A DNA stretch of 64,000 nt from Phocaeicola sartorii JCM 17136 = DSM 21941 (GCF_000614185.1 NZ_BAKM01000005.1:93955-157954); one strand, 5' to 3'; shown: positions 34,329-45,940, numbered from the stretch's first letter. Made by a program: numbers and translations. Notes: generated from the sequence alone by a model not told the origin.

Positions 34329-36729
34329 TTATTCGTTCTTGATCACTTTCGCCGGATTGATCCGTGCTATTTTCAAGATGCGGAATAAGACCGTAAGAGT
34401 AGTAATGAATGTGATACCCATAAAAATGCCTGCCCAGTACAGTATGCCATCATTAAAGAATACGATGTACGTTCTTTTCCACATTTGCATGAATGCATAG
34501 ATTAAAGGAAAGGCTATGGTGGCAGAGCCTGCCAATAATCCCATATAAAGACGGGCGAACAGGAAAATGATTTGCTTTAATCCGGCTCCGTTTACCTTTC
34601 GGATAGCCACTTCCTTTTGCCTGCGCTCCGTGTCCAATGTAATGGCTGAATAAACTCCCAGTAAAGTAATGATCAGGCTGACAATGGAGAAGAACAGAAT
34701 AATTCCTTTCAATTTATTTTCTATGGCTTGTGCCTCGTATATATCCTCTTGCAAAGTGGTGACTTTAGGGTGGATACTTTCCGGAAGCGTTTCTTTCAAT
34801 GTCTTTTCTACCAGCGCCTTGACTTCGGCTGTTCTCTCCGGATCGCATTTCAGATAGCAATGACCCACGAAATAAGTGAAGTCACTGGGCAAGAATGCAA
34901 ATCCGGGGCTTTGATTGTATACGTTGGCAATAAAGTTGGCACATACACCGCAAATGGTATAACCATCCGAGTTATTGTACAGCGTAGTTCCTAACAGGTC
35001 TTTTTTCTGGCGTTCCACCGCAGTTTGGTCCACTACCAGGTCTTCTTGGGTCTCCAGCGGCCGACCCGTCAGTAAAGGTATATTCATGAACCGGAAGAAA
35101 TTAGTGGATACAGCCATGGTGTTTATTTCAAAACCGCTCTCCCGGTTGTCTTTTTCTGTCAGCATCAGGTTTCCCGATACTCCGTTCAGATAGCTGATAT
35201 CTGCCAGCAGTTTGTCTTGCACACCGGGATATTTGGATACCCGTTCTATCAAAGCCAGTTTTTCTTCGTTCTTCATGAACATATAATCTATGGGGAAGCT
35301 CAGTATATTGGCTTTTTCTTTTTCAGTCAGTGTATTGAACAGAGTCGATTCTGTTTTCTCCGCTTGCATATAAAGAGCTACGGTCAATGAGACAAAGATC
35401 CAGCATATAAAAAACTGAATACCTAACAGCATATTCCGCATTCCATGTTTATGACGTTTTATCTCACTGCCGTGAATACTTGTCCGGATGGCTATATAAC
35501 GTATGCGCAATACAGTGGCAAAGCATAATATCATACATAAAAATAAAATGAATCCCATATACTCTGCTGTTTGTACGAACAACAGATTTTTTTCGATGAT
35601 AAGAACAAAATCGAATAAACTGAAATTCAAATAAGGGCTGATTATTTCTATCAGACAAAAGGTTAGCAAGAAAGCGATTGATGCAATGACAACCGACTGG
35701 ACAAAGAGCTGGTAAAAAAAGTTGCCGGTTTCCGCTGCCCATGACTTTGCGTATTCCATACTCACGATTACGGTTTAGAAAAGTCCCCATAAGGAAGTGG
35801 AAGAAATTAAGCAGTCCGGTCAGTAATATCAGCAGGCCTACCACCATGGTTATTCCTGCAAAAAAAGGAGCGATGGATTTATTCCAAAACTTCTCTCCAA
35901 AGGATGAAGCCGTTATGGCTGTTTCTTCGTCATAGAGGCGGTGCTTCAGATTCATGGAGTGAAAACGAGCTTCTAACTTTTGGGCTGTTTTACCCGGATG
36001 AAGCAAAGCGAAGCCCCAACCGCCGGTCATATTGCCGCGGTCGCTGAATTGCAATGTTCCTTCACTGTCATTCAAGGTCAGCATATCCAGCTTTTCCAGA
36101 AAACTTAGGCTGGTGTTCAGCGGTATATCTTCTATCACAGCCTGAATGGTATAAGCTATACCACCCGTGCGGGGAGTGGTCTTTGGTGCGGTAAAAAGAC
36201 GTTGTGTCAGCATCATACGCTTGCCTATAGGATTTTCAGACTCACCGAACATTCTTTTTGCTAAAGACCGGGTCAATATGACGGCATTGGGCGTGTTGGC
36301 AGCCACTTCCCATGATCCCTGTATAATCCGAGGGGTAAATATTTTTCTAAACAGAGAGTCTACCTCCATTGTATTCAAGTCATTGTATGGTAATTCCTTA
36401 CCTTCTTTTATCTCTACGTTATAGCTTCGCTTCCGGGGGTAAACGGCAAACGTAAAGTCTTCCACTTCATCAAAGCCTTGCTTGCGTAAATGCTCAATCA
36501 GCGTTGCCGGAATACCGGAATACAAATCGCCCCGTGAGGTATATAGGCTGATATCTGCTATACGTTCCTTATGGGAGAAGCAGGAGTCTGTCCCGTTGAT
36601 GAACCGGCTGCAATAAAGGCAGATGCTGAAACATAATATTCCTACGGATAATCCTACCACAGAGATCAGATTCTGTATCTTATATTTTAATAGTTGGCGT
36701 ACTGCCATTTTTATATAGTGACTTAACAT
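34329..36729 (-). CDS. MacB/FtsX-type ABC permease 4, one frameshift at a T7 run
   Basis: The first frame from ATG 36729 (MLSHYIKMAVRQLLKYKIQ) has TM1, the periplasmic domain and RNREYGIRKVMGSGNRQ. The second frame resumes at FYQLFVQSVVIASIAFLL and ends with RRQKEVAIRKVNGAG and INPAKVIKNE. The join is at a run of seven A on the plus strand (35714-35720); one base fewer gives 799 residues. Unlike most breaks here this one needs a deletion, so slipped-strand phase variation is a possible, less likely, alternative to sequence error. Confidence 0.87.
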
Positions 36730-36749
36730 GTTTCTATCGTTTTATAAAG

Positions 36750-39118
36750 TTATTCGGTTTTAATAATTTTAGCTGGATTAATATGGGCTGCCTTTTGTAT
36801 TTGGTATGCTAAGGTTCCCAGTGATATGACTATAACTAATAGCAATGATATGATGAAAATGTCTATGCTGACAGGTGCTTTTACTGCAAAATTCTGAGTA
36901 TAGGTATTTATCAGGTAATAAGCTAAAGGAATAGCTATGACAAATGCTATAATCAAAACTATTATATATTTGCGGAATAACAATCTGTAGAGGTCTTTGA
37001 TGCATGCACCGTTCACTTTGCGAATCGCTATTTCCCGATATCGCTGGCGAATGTCAAAAAGAGAAATTCCCAATAAACCAAGGCTGGAAACAATAATGGC
37101 TATACAGGCAAAGATGGAATAAACAGTGGCTGTTTGGCGGTCTTGTTCATACATCGCTTTGACATCATCTTCCAAAAAAGTATATTCAAAGTCTTTGCTT
37201 CCATAGACTTTATATTCCAGATTACGTAAAAAATCAATCATTTCTTTCTTTTTGCCAGGTGCATAAGCTATTTGATAAAGATCGCCACTGAACCGTGTTC
37301 CGACAGAATAGATAGTGGCTTGACTCCGGCGGTCAGATGCCCTTCAAAATAATCTTCTACTACCGCAACGATAGGTTGGAGAGACGTGCCGGAATTAGCT
37401 CTTTTTTTATTTTCTTCAATCACTCCGGCACCATGGATGGAAGTATAGCCTAATGCTTTCAGTGCAGCTTTGTTTACCACAAGAACGGTACGCCGATCTT
37501 CTTTATCCATATCGGGTATCTCGCCTTCAATCACTTTTATATCATATAATTTGAAAAAAGTGGGAGTGGCGTAGCGAATATTTAGAAACACCTTTTCTCC
37601 CTTGTCATTCAGATAGTTTGTGCCAAAGGTAGGAGTAAGGATATTCTCATAGCTAGGTTCGTACAATTCAATAAAGGGACAAGTGTTAAGTTCATTATCC
37701 AACTGCATGACACGCTGGCGGCGTTGTTGCATACTTTCATAAGTATAACTACTGAAATCTTTCGATTCATATACTAAATTTACGTTCATGATGTTTTTAG
37801 TACGGAATCCTGGTTCGGTATTTAACAACATTCCAAGTTGCCGGTTAAAATAAAGTGAAAGCACCACCAACAGAAAAGTTATCATATACTGTGTCCCTAA
37901 AAAGAACATGCGGGAATGGCTGGAATGACTTTGTCCGCTGATGGAACGGATGGAAAGAATAGGGGAGGTGTAATTGTATTTGATGTATGGATAAATAGAA
38001 GTTATCATCGGCAGCAATACTAAAATACCTATCGACAACCATCCGTCGAAAGCTGTATAAGAGAAGTGAATGCCAAATACATATTCAGCAGGAATGGACA
38101 GTATTTCAATAATAAGCCAGGCTGCTGATAAGGCGCTCAGCACCAATAATGTATTTTCAATCCAGATATTGGCGAACAATGTTCTGCCACAGGCACCAAA
38201 TACTTTCTTTAATCCATATTCTTTTCCGCGGCGTAATAATGTCACCAGGTAAAGATTGATAAAATTCAAGACTCCGGTGAGAAGCAATAACAGACACACA
38301 CCGGACAAAATGATTAACTGAGAACGGTTTCCCGAAAGGAACATGGCAGGTTCATGATCGGTTAAGGAACCATTCCAGTAAATATCCTTCACGGGAATTA
38401 AAGAAAAAGTATGTGTACGGGTGTCATATTTAGGGTCGTTTATATACCGTGGAACACTACCTGCTTTATTGATGGCATTTATATCTGTGCCGGGCAGGAA
38501 ACGATAGAGTTCCGTATTCATCCTTTCCCAACGTTGGGATAATTTAGAAGAGAGGATGATATCAAAGTTAATGGTCGTTTTACACTCAGGTTCTCCCACG
38601 ATACCTTCTATGGTAATGTCTTTGCCATTACTATAACGCAGCACTTTACCGATCGGATTTTCGCGACCGAAGATCTTACGTGCATATTTTTCAGTCAATA
38701 ATGCCGATTGAGGTGTTGAGAGGGATAGTTCTCCTTGTACTGCCGGATAATGAAATAGTTGGAAGAATGCACTATCGGTAACGAGACAACGTGCCGGAAA
38801 ACGGTTGTCGCCAGAGATTACATAATCTTTTTCCAACGGAATATAGGTGCTCATCGTTTCCACAAAGCGGTTGTCAATGGAAATGGTGTCATAGTTATAT
38901 TGTTTCAAGCCGCTCAGTCCCCGGCTGCCTTCAGTATTGGTGCAGATGGCATAGACATGCTCCCTGTCCATACAATGGGTGTCCACCGTCAGTTCCCGAT
39001 GAATATACCGCATCAGGATGATGCAGCAGGCCAGGCTGAAAGCCAGTCCCAACAGGTTAATGACAGTATATGATTTAGAGCGCATCAAAAAGCGCAAAGC
39101 ATATTTCAGTGTTTTCAT
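36750..39118 (-). CDS. MacB/FtsX-type ABC permease 5, one frameshift
   Basis: From ATG 39118 (MKTLKYALRFLMRSKSYTV) the first frame covers TM1, the periplasmic domain, the first FtsX unit (LLRRGKEYGLKKVFGACGR) and most of the second periplasmic domain. The second frame runs from about GDLYQIAYAPGKKKE through DIRQRYREIAIRKVNGACI to INPAKIIKTE. The break is at CC 37285-37286; one added base gives 789 residues. The first ~45 codons are nearly identical to permease 6 at DNA level, pointing to duplication or gene conversion. Confidence 0.9.
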
Positions 39119-39131
39119 CTTTTGTATGTAT

Positions 39132-41506
39132 TTATTCTGATTTTATAATTTTTGCCGGATCAATTTGAGCGGCTTTGTGTATTTGCCAAATTAATGTGCC
39201 CGATGAAATAAGGGAAATGGTAACCAAAGCCACTAAATAAATTCCTGCACCTACAGGAACTTTCAGCACAAAATCCCGTGTGTACATATAGATGAGATAA
39301 TAGGAAAGCGGAACAGCCAATGCAAATGCACAACCTATGACTTTGATATATTTGCGGAACAACAGCGAGTAAAGGTCTTTCATTCCTGCACCATTCACTT
39401 TGCGGATGGCTATTTCGCGATAACGCTGGCGGATGTCGAACAGGGATAATCCAAATAATCCCAAACAGGAGATGATGATCGCTATCAAGCAAAGACGAAG
39501 TAAACATTTGCCGTTTGGCGATCCTGAGCATAAAGTTTGTGAACTTCATCTGTCAGCCAGGTATAGTTGAAGTCTTCAGTATTGTATATTTCTTTCTCTA
39601 TCTTTTTCAGATACTCTATGACTTCTTTTTCTTTGCTGGGTTTGATGGAAATCAGATAATTGTCACCGTAACCGGCTCTTCCTACGATGAATGCCATTGG
39701 CTTTATTCCTTCAGTCAAGTGCCCTGGGTAGTAATTGTCTATTACCGCCATGACCGGCATCAGTTTGGTCCCTCCTTCTTCCATTTGTCCGTCTTGAGTC
39801 CGTACTACCCAAAGAGGAGTCTCACTTCGCACGAAAGCGTCTTTCAGTTGGTTGTAGCCAAATGTTTTCATGGCCGCTTTGTTCAGCACTATCTTGTAGT
39901 CAGCCCAGCCGTCAAACTTTTCAGGAATTTCTCCTTCCAGTACCTTCAAGTCATAGAACTGGAAAAATGTGGAGGAAATGAACAAGGTAGGTATGGACTG
40001 CTGCACATCTTTGTCATTCAAGATGGTGCAGATGGAGTTTCCCCCTAGAATCGTTATATTTGAAGTCATCCACAAGTCAATGTGAGGGCACTCGTTCAAC
40101 AATTGTTTGATACGTAACTGGCGGGCAACACGGTTTGGCCCCGGATTGACTTGATTCTCGTGTAATAGTTGGGCTTTCAGAATGCATTCCGTACGGTATC
40201 CTGTGGGTGTGTTTAGCAGGAAGTCCAAGTGCTTGCCAAAGTAGAGTGAAAGGATAAGAAGCAAGGCCGTGATAACATACTGGGTGAACAGGAATGCCAT
40301 GCGTACGGTAATGGAATGACGGTTTGTCGCTATCGAGCGGATAGATATGATAGGAGGAATGTAGTTGTATTTAATGTAGGGATAAATGGATGTTACCAAA
40401 GGCAGTAACAACAGAAAACCCAGTGACAGCTGCCAGTCGAAGGCGGAATACTCTATCGTTTCGTTCATGAAGCGGTTCACGGGTATCTGTGTGGTTTCTA
40501 TCAACAGCCATGCGGTCAGCAGTGCGATGACGGCCAGCAGTTGATTCTCTATCCATATTTGTAGAAATAAGGGCAGGCGTTGCAGACCGAATACTTTCTT
40601 TACACCATATTCTTTGGAACGCTTCATCATGAATACCATATAGATATTGATAAAGTTTAATATTCCAACCAACAATAACAGCATGGCGACACCAGAAAGG
40701 ATATACAAGTATGTACGGTTTCCGAACTGCATAATAGAGTCGTAATTATGATGGTGCGACATGGATTTCTCCCAATAAAAGTCTTTCCAGTTGACAAATT
40801 TCCAGCGTATCATGCTTCCACGGTTGTCCTTGTGGTACACATTGCTGACCATGTTGATGGCATCGGGATCCACACCGGGAAGGACTCGCATTAAAGAAGC
40901 GTATAGACGTCGCCAGTTGTCCATCAGTTTGAACGATACCAGCATGTCAAACCGGAGCAATGTCTTGCATTCCGGTTCGTCGACCACTCCACGGATGATG
41001 ACACTTTTGCCGTTAAACTTCAAAACTTTTCCAACCGGATTTTCCTTGCCGAATATGCGGTGGGCATAATGACGGGTGATGATAGCGTCATCGGGAGCAT
41101 TGAGACTGGCTGTTCCGGTCAACAGGGGGTAGCGGAAAAAGTGGAAAAAGGTGGAGTCTACGGCCAGTACGTTCATGGAGTAACTGCTGTTTCCGTGTAC
41201 CACATTGTCTTGTTGTTGTACTACCATGCGGCATTGTTCCATCACGTGGTCTTCGGGGATATAGACCGAATCTGTTCCAACACCGTCTTGCTGCAAATTT
41301 CCAGGAAAAATGTTTCCCTCTATATCCCGTAACGGAATGATGATATGTTCCGGATCTATGCTATGCGCATCCACTGTCAGTTCACGATGAATATACCGCA
41401 TCAGGATGATGCAGCAGGCCAGACTGAAAGCCAGTCCCAGCAAGTTAATGACAGTATATGATTTAGAGCGCATCAAAAAGCGCCAGGCATATTTTAATGT
41501 TTTCAT
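39132..41506 (-). CDS. MacB/FtsX-type ABC permease 6, one frameshift
   Basis: From ATG 41506 (MKTLKYAWRFLMRSKSYTV) the protein follows the plan of permease 5, with MKRSKEYGVKKVFGLQRLP after the first FtsX helix, ending in DIRQRYREIAIRKVNGAGM and IDPAKIIKSE. The frame breaks near 39485-39490 between YFVFA and IAIIISCLGLFG; one added base gives CIAIIIS, as in permease 5, and 791 residues. It is the first permease after the membrane-fusion protein (10-nt gap). Confidence 0.9.
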
Positions 41507-41516
41507 TTTGCGCGTT

Positions 41517-42767
41517 TTATTTTAATATCAATTCTTCAGCGTCACCAAAGGTATCATATCCTGTGACAACTACAAACTCTCCGGGCTGTAAACCTTCTGT
41601 AATTTCATATTGAAGCGGGTTTTGGCGTCCTATGGTCAATGGGACTTTCACCGCTTTGTTTTTTGAGGAATTTATTTTATAAATCCATTGTCCTCCGGTA
41701 GACTGGTAGAAATTACCACGTGGAATGACTATGGCTTGTTCGGGCTGGCCTAATTCTATCTGTACTCGGAAACTCTTTCCCACACGGACATTTTCGGGCA
41801 TTTCTCCGGTGAATACCAAATCTACATCGAACATGCGGTCTTTCACTTCGGGTACTACTTTTGTGATTTTCAGTGGATAACGTTTCCCTTGATAATTAAC
41901 GGTAGCCGGAAGACCTGTTGTGATACGGTCTATGTAATATTCGCTTAAAGAAGTATGAATTTTATATTGGTCCAGTACTTTTATTTCAGCTATGCTTTCA
42001 CCGGAGGCTACTTGTTGTCCCGGAGTCACTTTTACAAAACTCAATTGCCCGCCAGTCGGGACCTTTACGATCAGGTTTTCCAACCGTTCTTCCGCCCGTC
42101 TTAGCTTTTTGCTTTCGCGTTCCAAATCATTTCTCAATAACTCTTTGCGGATAAGAGTTACGGATGAGTCATGCTTCAAGCTTTCCATTTGCAACGCTGT
42201 GTTTTTTAGTTTATACTCATATTCGTCTTCAGACACTTGAAGTTCAGCCTTGCTCTTTATTCCCATCTTGAATTCTTCTTTGTCCAGTCCGAAACTTTTG
42301 CGCAGGCGTTCCATCTCGTATTGCGTCTGTAATGTCTGTTGTTTCAAGGTCAGACTTTTTTGCTCCATCTCTATTTCCTTCTCTTTATAAGTTATCCGTT
42401 GTTTCTCCCATTCGTCACGCTGGTCTTCAATGGAGCGAATCAAATCCGGATTGGTCAAGATCAACAACGTGTCACCTTGTTTCATCATATTACCTTCTTC
42501 TCCGACAATGCGTTCTACACTGCCGGCTTCGCGAGTATTCACCTTGATGGTAAGAATGGGCTGTACCAATCCTTCCACATCTACATACTCCATAAATTTG
42601 TCGTTTTTTACTTCAGCTATCTGAATGTTGTCTGTCTCGATACGCAGTTTGCGGGGACCTAATGAAAGGCTTATCACGTAGACAAGGAAGATAATGAAGG
42701 CCAGTGCGGCTACCATATAATAGCGATAGCGGATGTACCACGGTTTTTTTTCAATTTTTATATCCAT
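41517..42767 (-). CDS. MacA/HlyD-like periplasmic adaptor (membrane-fusion protein)
   Basis: The 416-residue protein has a cytoplasmic start, one TM anchor (~15-33, MVAALAFIIFLVYVISLSL), a lipoyl half-motif (VNTREAGSVERIVGEEGNMMKQGD), a long alpha-helical coiled-coil hairpin (~110-235, rich in Glu/Lys/Leu), the second lipoyl half (VPTGGQLSFVKVTPGQQVASGE), a beta-barrel and a membrane-proximal domain ending in TGYDTFGDAEELILK. This bridges the ABC permeases and TolC in the periplasm. It is the only adaptor for six permeases. Confidence 0.93.
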   Translation of the reverse strand: MDIKIEKKPWYIRYRYYMVAALAFIIFLVYVISLSLGPRKLRIETDNIQIAEVKNDKFMEYVDVEGLVQPILTIKVNTREAGSVERIVGEEGNMMKQGDTLLILTNPDLIRSIEDQRDEWEKQRITYKEKEIEMEQKSLTLKQQTLQTQYEMERLRKSFGLDKEEFKMGIKSKAELQVSEDEYEYKLKNTALQMESLKHDSSVTLIRKELLRNDLERESKKLRRAEERLENLIVKVPTGGQLSFVKVTPGQQVASGESIAEIKVLDQYKIHTSLSEYYIDRITTGLPATVNYQGKRYPLKITKVVPEVKDRMFDVDLVFTGEMPENVRVGKSFRVQIELGQPEQAIVIPRGNFYQSTGGQWIYKINSSKNKAVKVPLTIGRQNPLQYEITEGLQPGEFVVVTGYDTFGDAEELILK

Positions 42768-42852
42768 ATTAGTTTATACTTTTTAATACGATTTTTTATT
42801 TCTTCTTAATGCCTGATGATCAAGCATCTGCCGTCTTGCATCGGTCATACGG

Positions 42853-44322
42853 CTAAGGTTTCGGGACCGTGCATGAAATCTCTGCTTTTCTGAGGAAATC
42901 ATATCCCGTCATACTTCTAAGACCATAATACAGACTCCAGTAAGTTTTCAAGGCTATTATATAATTTCTTCGTGCGGTATCTTTTTCTGTAATGGCGGCA
43001 TTGAGATCCAGAATTGTCGATTTTCCCAAAATATAGAGCCGGCGTGCTACATCGTGGCGTCGGTCGGCAGTGCGGTCCGTCTTGGCGGCTACAGCTACGC
43101 GGTAGGCCTGGAGATTGAACTGGCGCACCATTTTACATACATTCAGTTCAAAATCTTTCATCCCCTGTTCAGCCTGTGTATCTACCAGGTCCACATTGGA
43201 ACGGGCTACGCGGACGCGTCCTTTTCCGCGTCCCCAATCCAGTATCGGTAAAGAAATGCCGATACTGGCATACTGTTGGTTCATAGGGTTCCGGTAAGAG
43301 TCCGCAAATTTATTTCCGGTCTGGGAAAGTCCGAACTGTACATACAGATCTGCTTTCAAACCTGCATTGGCTTTTGCGGAAGCCAGTGCACTGCGGCTTT
43401 CCAGTTGTCTGCGTTTATATGTATCGGGGTCGGGACTGTTTTTGAAAGCCAGTTGTAAAGCCTCCTGTAAAGGGACTTCGAACTGCGGAATACTGTCTTC
43501 CGGAATTACCCGTAAATTTATCTCCCGGTTAATGCCCAGGAAGGAACGGAATGTCTGCATTTGGTCTTCCACTTCGATATGGGCATTCATCCTATTGGTT
43601 TCTTCAGTCAGTTTGTTTATCTCCAGCTGAAGCATTTCGTTTTCGGTAATGGTTCCTATATTATACCTTCCTTCGGCGTATCTGTATAAGGTGTCGGCGG
43701 AAGCATAGTTATAGGTGGCTATGTCGAGATTGGTTTGTGCGGTGGCCAAGTTGAAGAAAAGAGTACTGGTTTCTGAAGCTACAAGTTCCAAGGCTTCTGC
43801 GTATGCTTTACGGGCTTCCCGGTAGCGGAGGGGTTCGATGCGACGGTCCCATTTTAAAGAATTATATCCAAAAAGCCGTTGCTCGTAACCTATCACCAGG
43901 GGCTGGGTGTTATAAGCGGTAAGATTGTCCTCAAATTCATCAATGCGTTGGGTCGTACTTTTTACAAACAGGCTGCCACCTGTAAACCAGATATTCTGAT
44001 TTATTTTCAGACTGAGGTCTGTACTTAACTGATCTTGCTTGATAAACTGGTTTGTTCCATCCGGTTGGGTAATCTTATTTATTTCCCGATTCAGCGTAGG
44101 AGATGAGGTTAATGTGACGGAGGGGAGATAGTTCGCCTGGAAAAAACGGTAATTCCAGTAGGCAGCCCGGTAGGTGTGACGGGCTGCCTGCGCCTCCGGT
44201 GAGTTTTCTTGTGCTATTTCAATGGCCCGTTGCAAATTCAGTGTCATTGATTCTTCTTGCTGTGCTGTGGCTGTTCCCGGACAGAGCAGAAAAGAGAGTG
44301 CTATAATACAATATAGTTTCAT
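42853..44322 (-). CDS. TolC-family outer-membrane efflux protein
   Basis: The 489-residue product has a signal peptide cut after PGTATAQ. It shows two OEP repeats of long helices: MTLNLQRAIEIAQENSPEAQAARHTYRAAYWNY at the start of repeat 1 (helical pairs with Leu/Ala heptads) and APLQEALQLAFKNSPDP-like start of repeat 2 near residue 290, with YASIGISLPILDWGRGKGR strand motif. It forms the outer-membrane channel. First gene of the minus-strand unit; a sigma-54 promoter and paired sites lie upstream. The 85-nt gap to the adaptor gene holds nothing notable. Confidence 0.92.
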   Translation of the reverse strand: MKLYCIIALSFLLCPGTATAQQEESMTLNLQRAIEIAQENSPEAQAARHTYRAAYWNYRFFQANYLPSVTLTSSPTLNREINKITQPDGTNQFIKQDQLSTDLSLKINQNIWFTGGSLFVKSTTQRIDEFEDNLTAYNTQPLVIGYEQRLFGYNSLKWDRRIEPLRYREARKAYAEALELVASETSTLFFNLATAQTNLDIATYNYASADTLYRYAEGRYNIGTITENEMLQLEINKLTEETNRMNAHIEVEDQMQTFRSFLGINREINLRVIPEDSIPQFEVPLQEALQLAFKNSPDPDTYKRRQLESRSALASAKANAGLKADLYVQFGLSQTGNKFADSYRNPMNQQYASIGISLPILDWGRGKGRVRVARSNVDLVDTQAEQGMKDFELNVCKMVRQFNLQAYRVAVAAKTDRTADRRHDVARRLYILGKSTILDLNAAITEKDTARRNYIIALKTYWSLYYGLRSMTGYDFLRKAEISCTVPKP

Positions 44323-44384
44323 GTTTGTTCTTTATGTCTTTATTCTTGATTCGTACTTTTATCTTTATTATTATCAAAAGCTGA

Positions 44385-44399
44385 TCAAATAGCGTGCCA
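44385..44399 (-). promoter_or_regulatory. Sigma-54 (-24/-12) promoter of the tolC-adaptor-permease unit
   Basis: Minus strand TGGCACGCTATTTGA matches TGGCACG-N4-TTGC at all but the last base. The GG and TTG elements are in the exact register. Expected start is near 44373, about 50 nt before the tolC start codon. Confidence 0.78.
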
Positions 44400-44455
44400 T
44401 TATTTCATCTGCTTGTCTACCAGATGTTTGTGAACTGTTATGCAAGAGCTTCCCT

Positions 44456-44490
44456 GTGCGTATCCGCACAAAAATAGTGCGGATATGCAC
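44456..44490. promoter_or_regulatory. Paired activator sites GTGC-N6-GCAC upstream of tolC
   Basis: GTGCGTATCCGCAC (44456-44469) and GTGCGGATATGCAC (44477-44490) start 21 bp apart and end 57 bp from the -24 element at 44399. Together they also form a 15-bp imperfect palindrome. They lie in the divergent spacer between tolC and the activator gene, so they may control both directions. Confidence 0.82.
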
Positions 44491-44513
44491 ATACAGCACA
44501 CGGGAAAAAGCTA

Positions 44514-44521
44514 TATCTTTG
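44514..44521 (+). promoter_or_regulatory. Sigma-ABfr type -7 element of the activator gene
   Basis: TATCTTTG, 53 nt before ATG 44575. The matching -33 zone (~44490-44495) abuts the second GTGC-N6-GCAC site, so occupancy of that site could repress or modulate the activator gene itself. Confidence 0.5.
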
Positions 44522-44574
44522 CAAAATAGCGGATAGAACATTTGTATCCGTATATAATATATAAGGATAGAACG

Positions 44575-45940
44575 ATGGATGCAAAAGGAAAAATATTGAT
44601 TATAGATGATAACGAGGACGTGCTCTTTGCACTGAATCTTTTGTTGGAACCTTACGTGGAAAAAATAAAAGTCACCACCCAACCGGCTCGTATTGAACAT
44701 TTCATGACCACTTTTCAACCCGATGTCATTCTGCTTGATATGAATTTCCGCCGGGATGCTATCAGCGGACAGGAAGGATTCGATTGTCTGGAACAGATCT
44801 TAAAGTTAGACCCACAGGCCATTGTCTTGTTTATGACTGCTTATGCAGATACAGATAAAGCTGTACGGGCTATCAAGGCGGGTGCCATCGACTTTATTCC
44901 CAAACCTTGGGAGAAGGAAAAACTGCTTGCTACGCTCTCATCGGCTATCAAGCTTCGTGATTCCCGCAAGGAGGTCAGACAACTGAAAGAACAAGTGGTA
45001 GCCTTGAGCGGGCAGGATGAAGAGATGCCTCAAATGATAGGGCAGTCAACTTCCATGCAGGAAGTTTTTGATACCATCCGGAAATTGTCGGATACTGATG
45101 CCAATATTTTAATATTAGGTGAGAATGGAACCGGTAAGGATTTGGTGGCCCGTTCTCTCCGTTATTTTTCTCCTCGCCGTGAATGCCCCTTCATAACGAT
45201 TGATTTGGGGAGCATACCCGAATCATTGTTCGAAAGTGAATTGTTCGGCTATGAAAAAGGAGCCTTTACAGACGCTCGCAAAGCCAAGGCGGGACGTATG
45301 GAGGTGGCTTCGGGAGGAACGCTCTTTTTAGATGAGATAGGGAATTTGTCATTACCTATGCAGGCCAAATTGCTGACAGCCATAGAAAAGCGGCAGATTT
45401 CACGTTTGGGAGCAACGGATACGATTCCTATTGATGTTCGGTTGATCAGCGCGACCAATGTAAATATCCGGCAATTGGTGGAGGAGGGCAATTTCCGTCA
45501 AGATTTGCTGTATCGCATCAATACGATCGAGATCCCCATTCCTCTTGCGGGAAAGAGGGGAGGATGTGCTTTTGCTGGCTGATTATTTCTTACAACGATA
45601 TACGCATAAATATAAGAAAGAGATAAATGGACTGAGCCGCGAAGCCAAGCAGAAGCTTATGCGTTACCATTGGCCGGGGAATGTACGCGAATTACAACAT
45701 GCTATAGAACGGGCGATTATTCTTTCGGACTCACCGCTGTTGAAGCCTGCCAATTTCATGTTGCAGCCACAACCCGAAAAGAAGATGAATACGGATGAGG
45801 TGCTGAACCTGGAACAATTAGAGCGCAATGCCATAGAGCGTGCCATGAAACGCAGCGAAGGAAACTTGAGCCGTGCAGCGGAGTATTTGGGGATTACCCG
45901 TTATGCTCTTTATCGGAAACTTGAAAAATTAGGTTTATGA
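44575..45940 (+). CDS. NtrC-type sigma-54-dependent response regulator, one frameshift
   Basis: Read from ATG 44575. Receiver domain ~1-120 with acidic pocket IIDDNED and phospho-acceptor Asp55 (VILLDMNF), and Lys in FIPKPWEKE. The AAA+ domain follows: Walker A GENGTGKDL, the sigma-54 loop as GAFTDA in place of GAFTGA, Walker B TLFLDEIGNL and RLISATN. A Fis-type HTH ends the protein (EGNLSRAAEYLGITRYALYRKLEKL). The frame breaks at 45541-45546, within the conserved PPLRERGED block. About 455 residues once repaired. It probably activates the two sigma-54 promoters of the export system. Confidence 0.93.

Noticed and set aside
35464..35765. Two separate overlapping permease genes at 34329-35765 and 35464-36729
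   Set aside because: Each is half of a standard 8xx-residue-scale permease; the overlap is only out-of-frame read-through after the T7 break.
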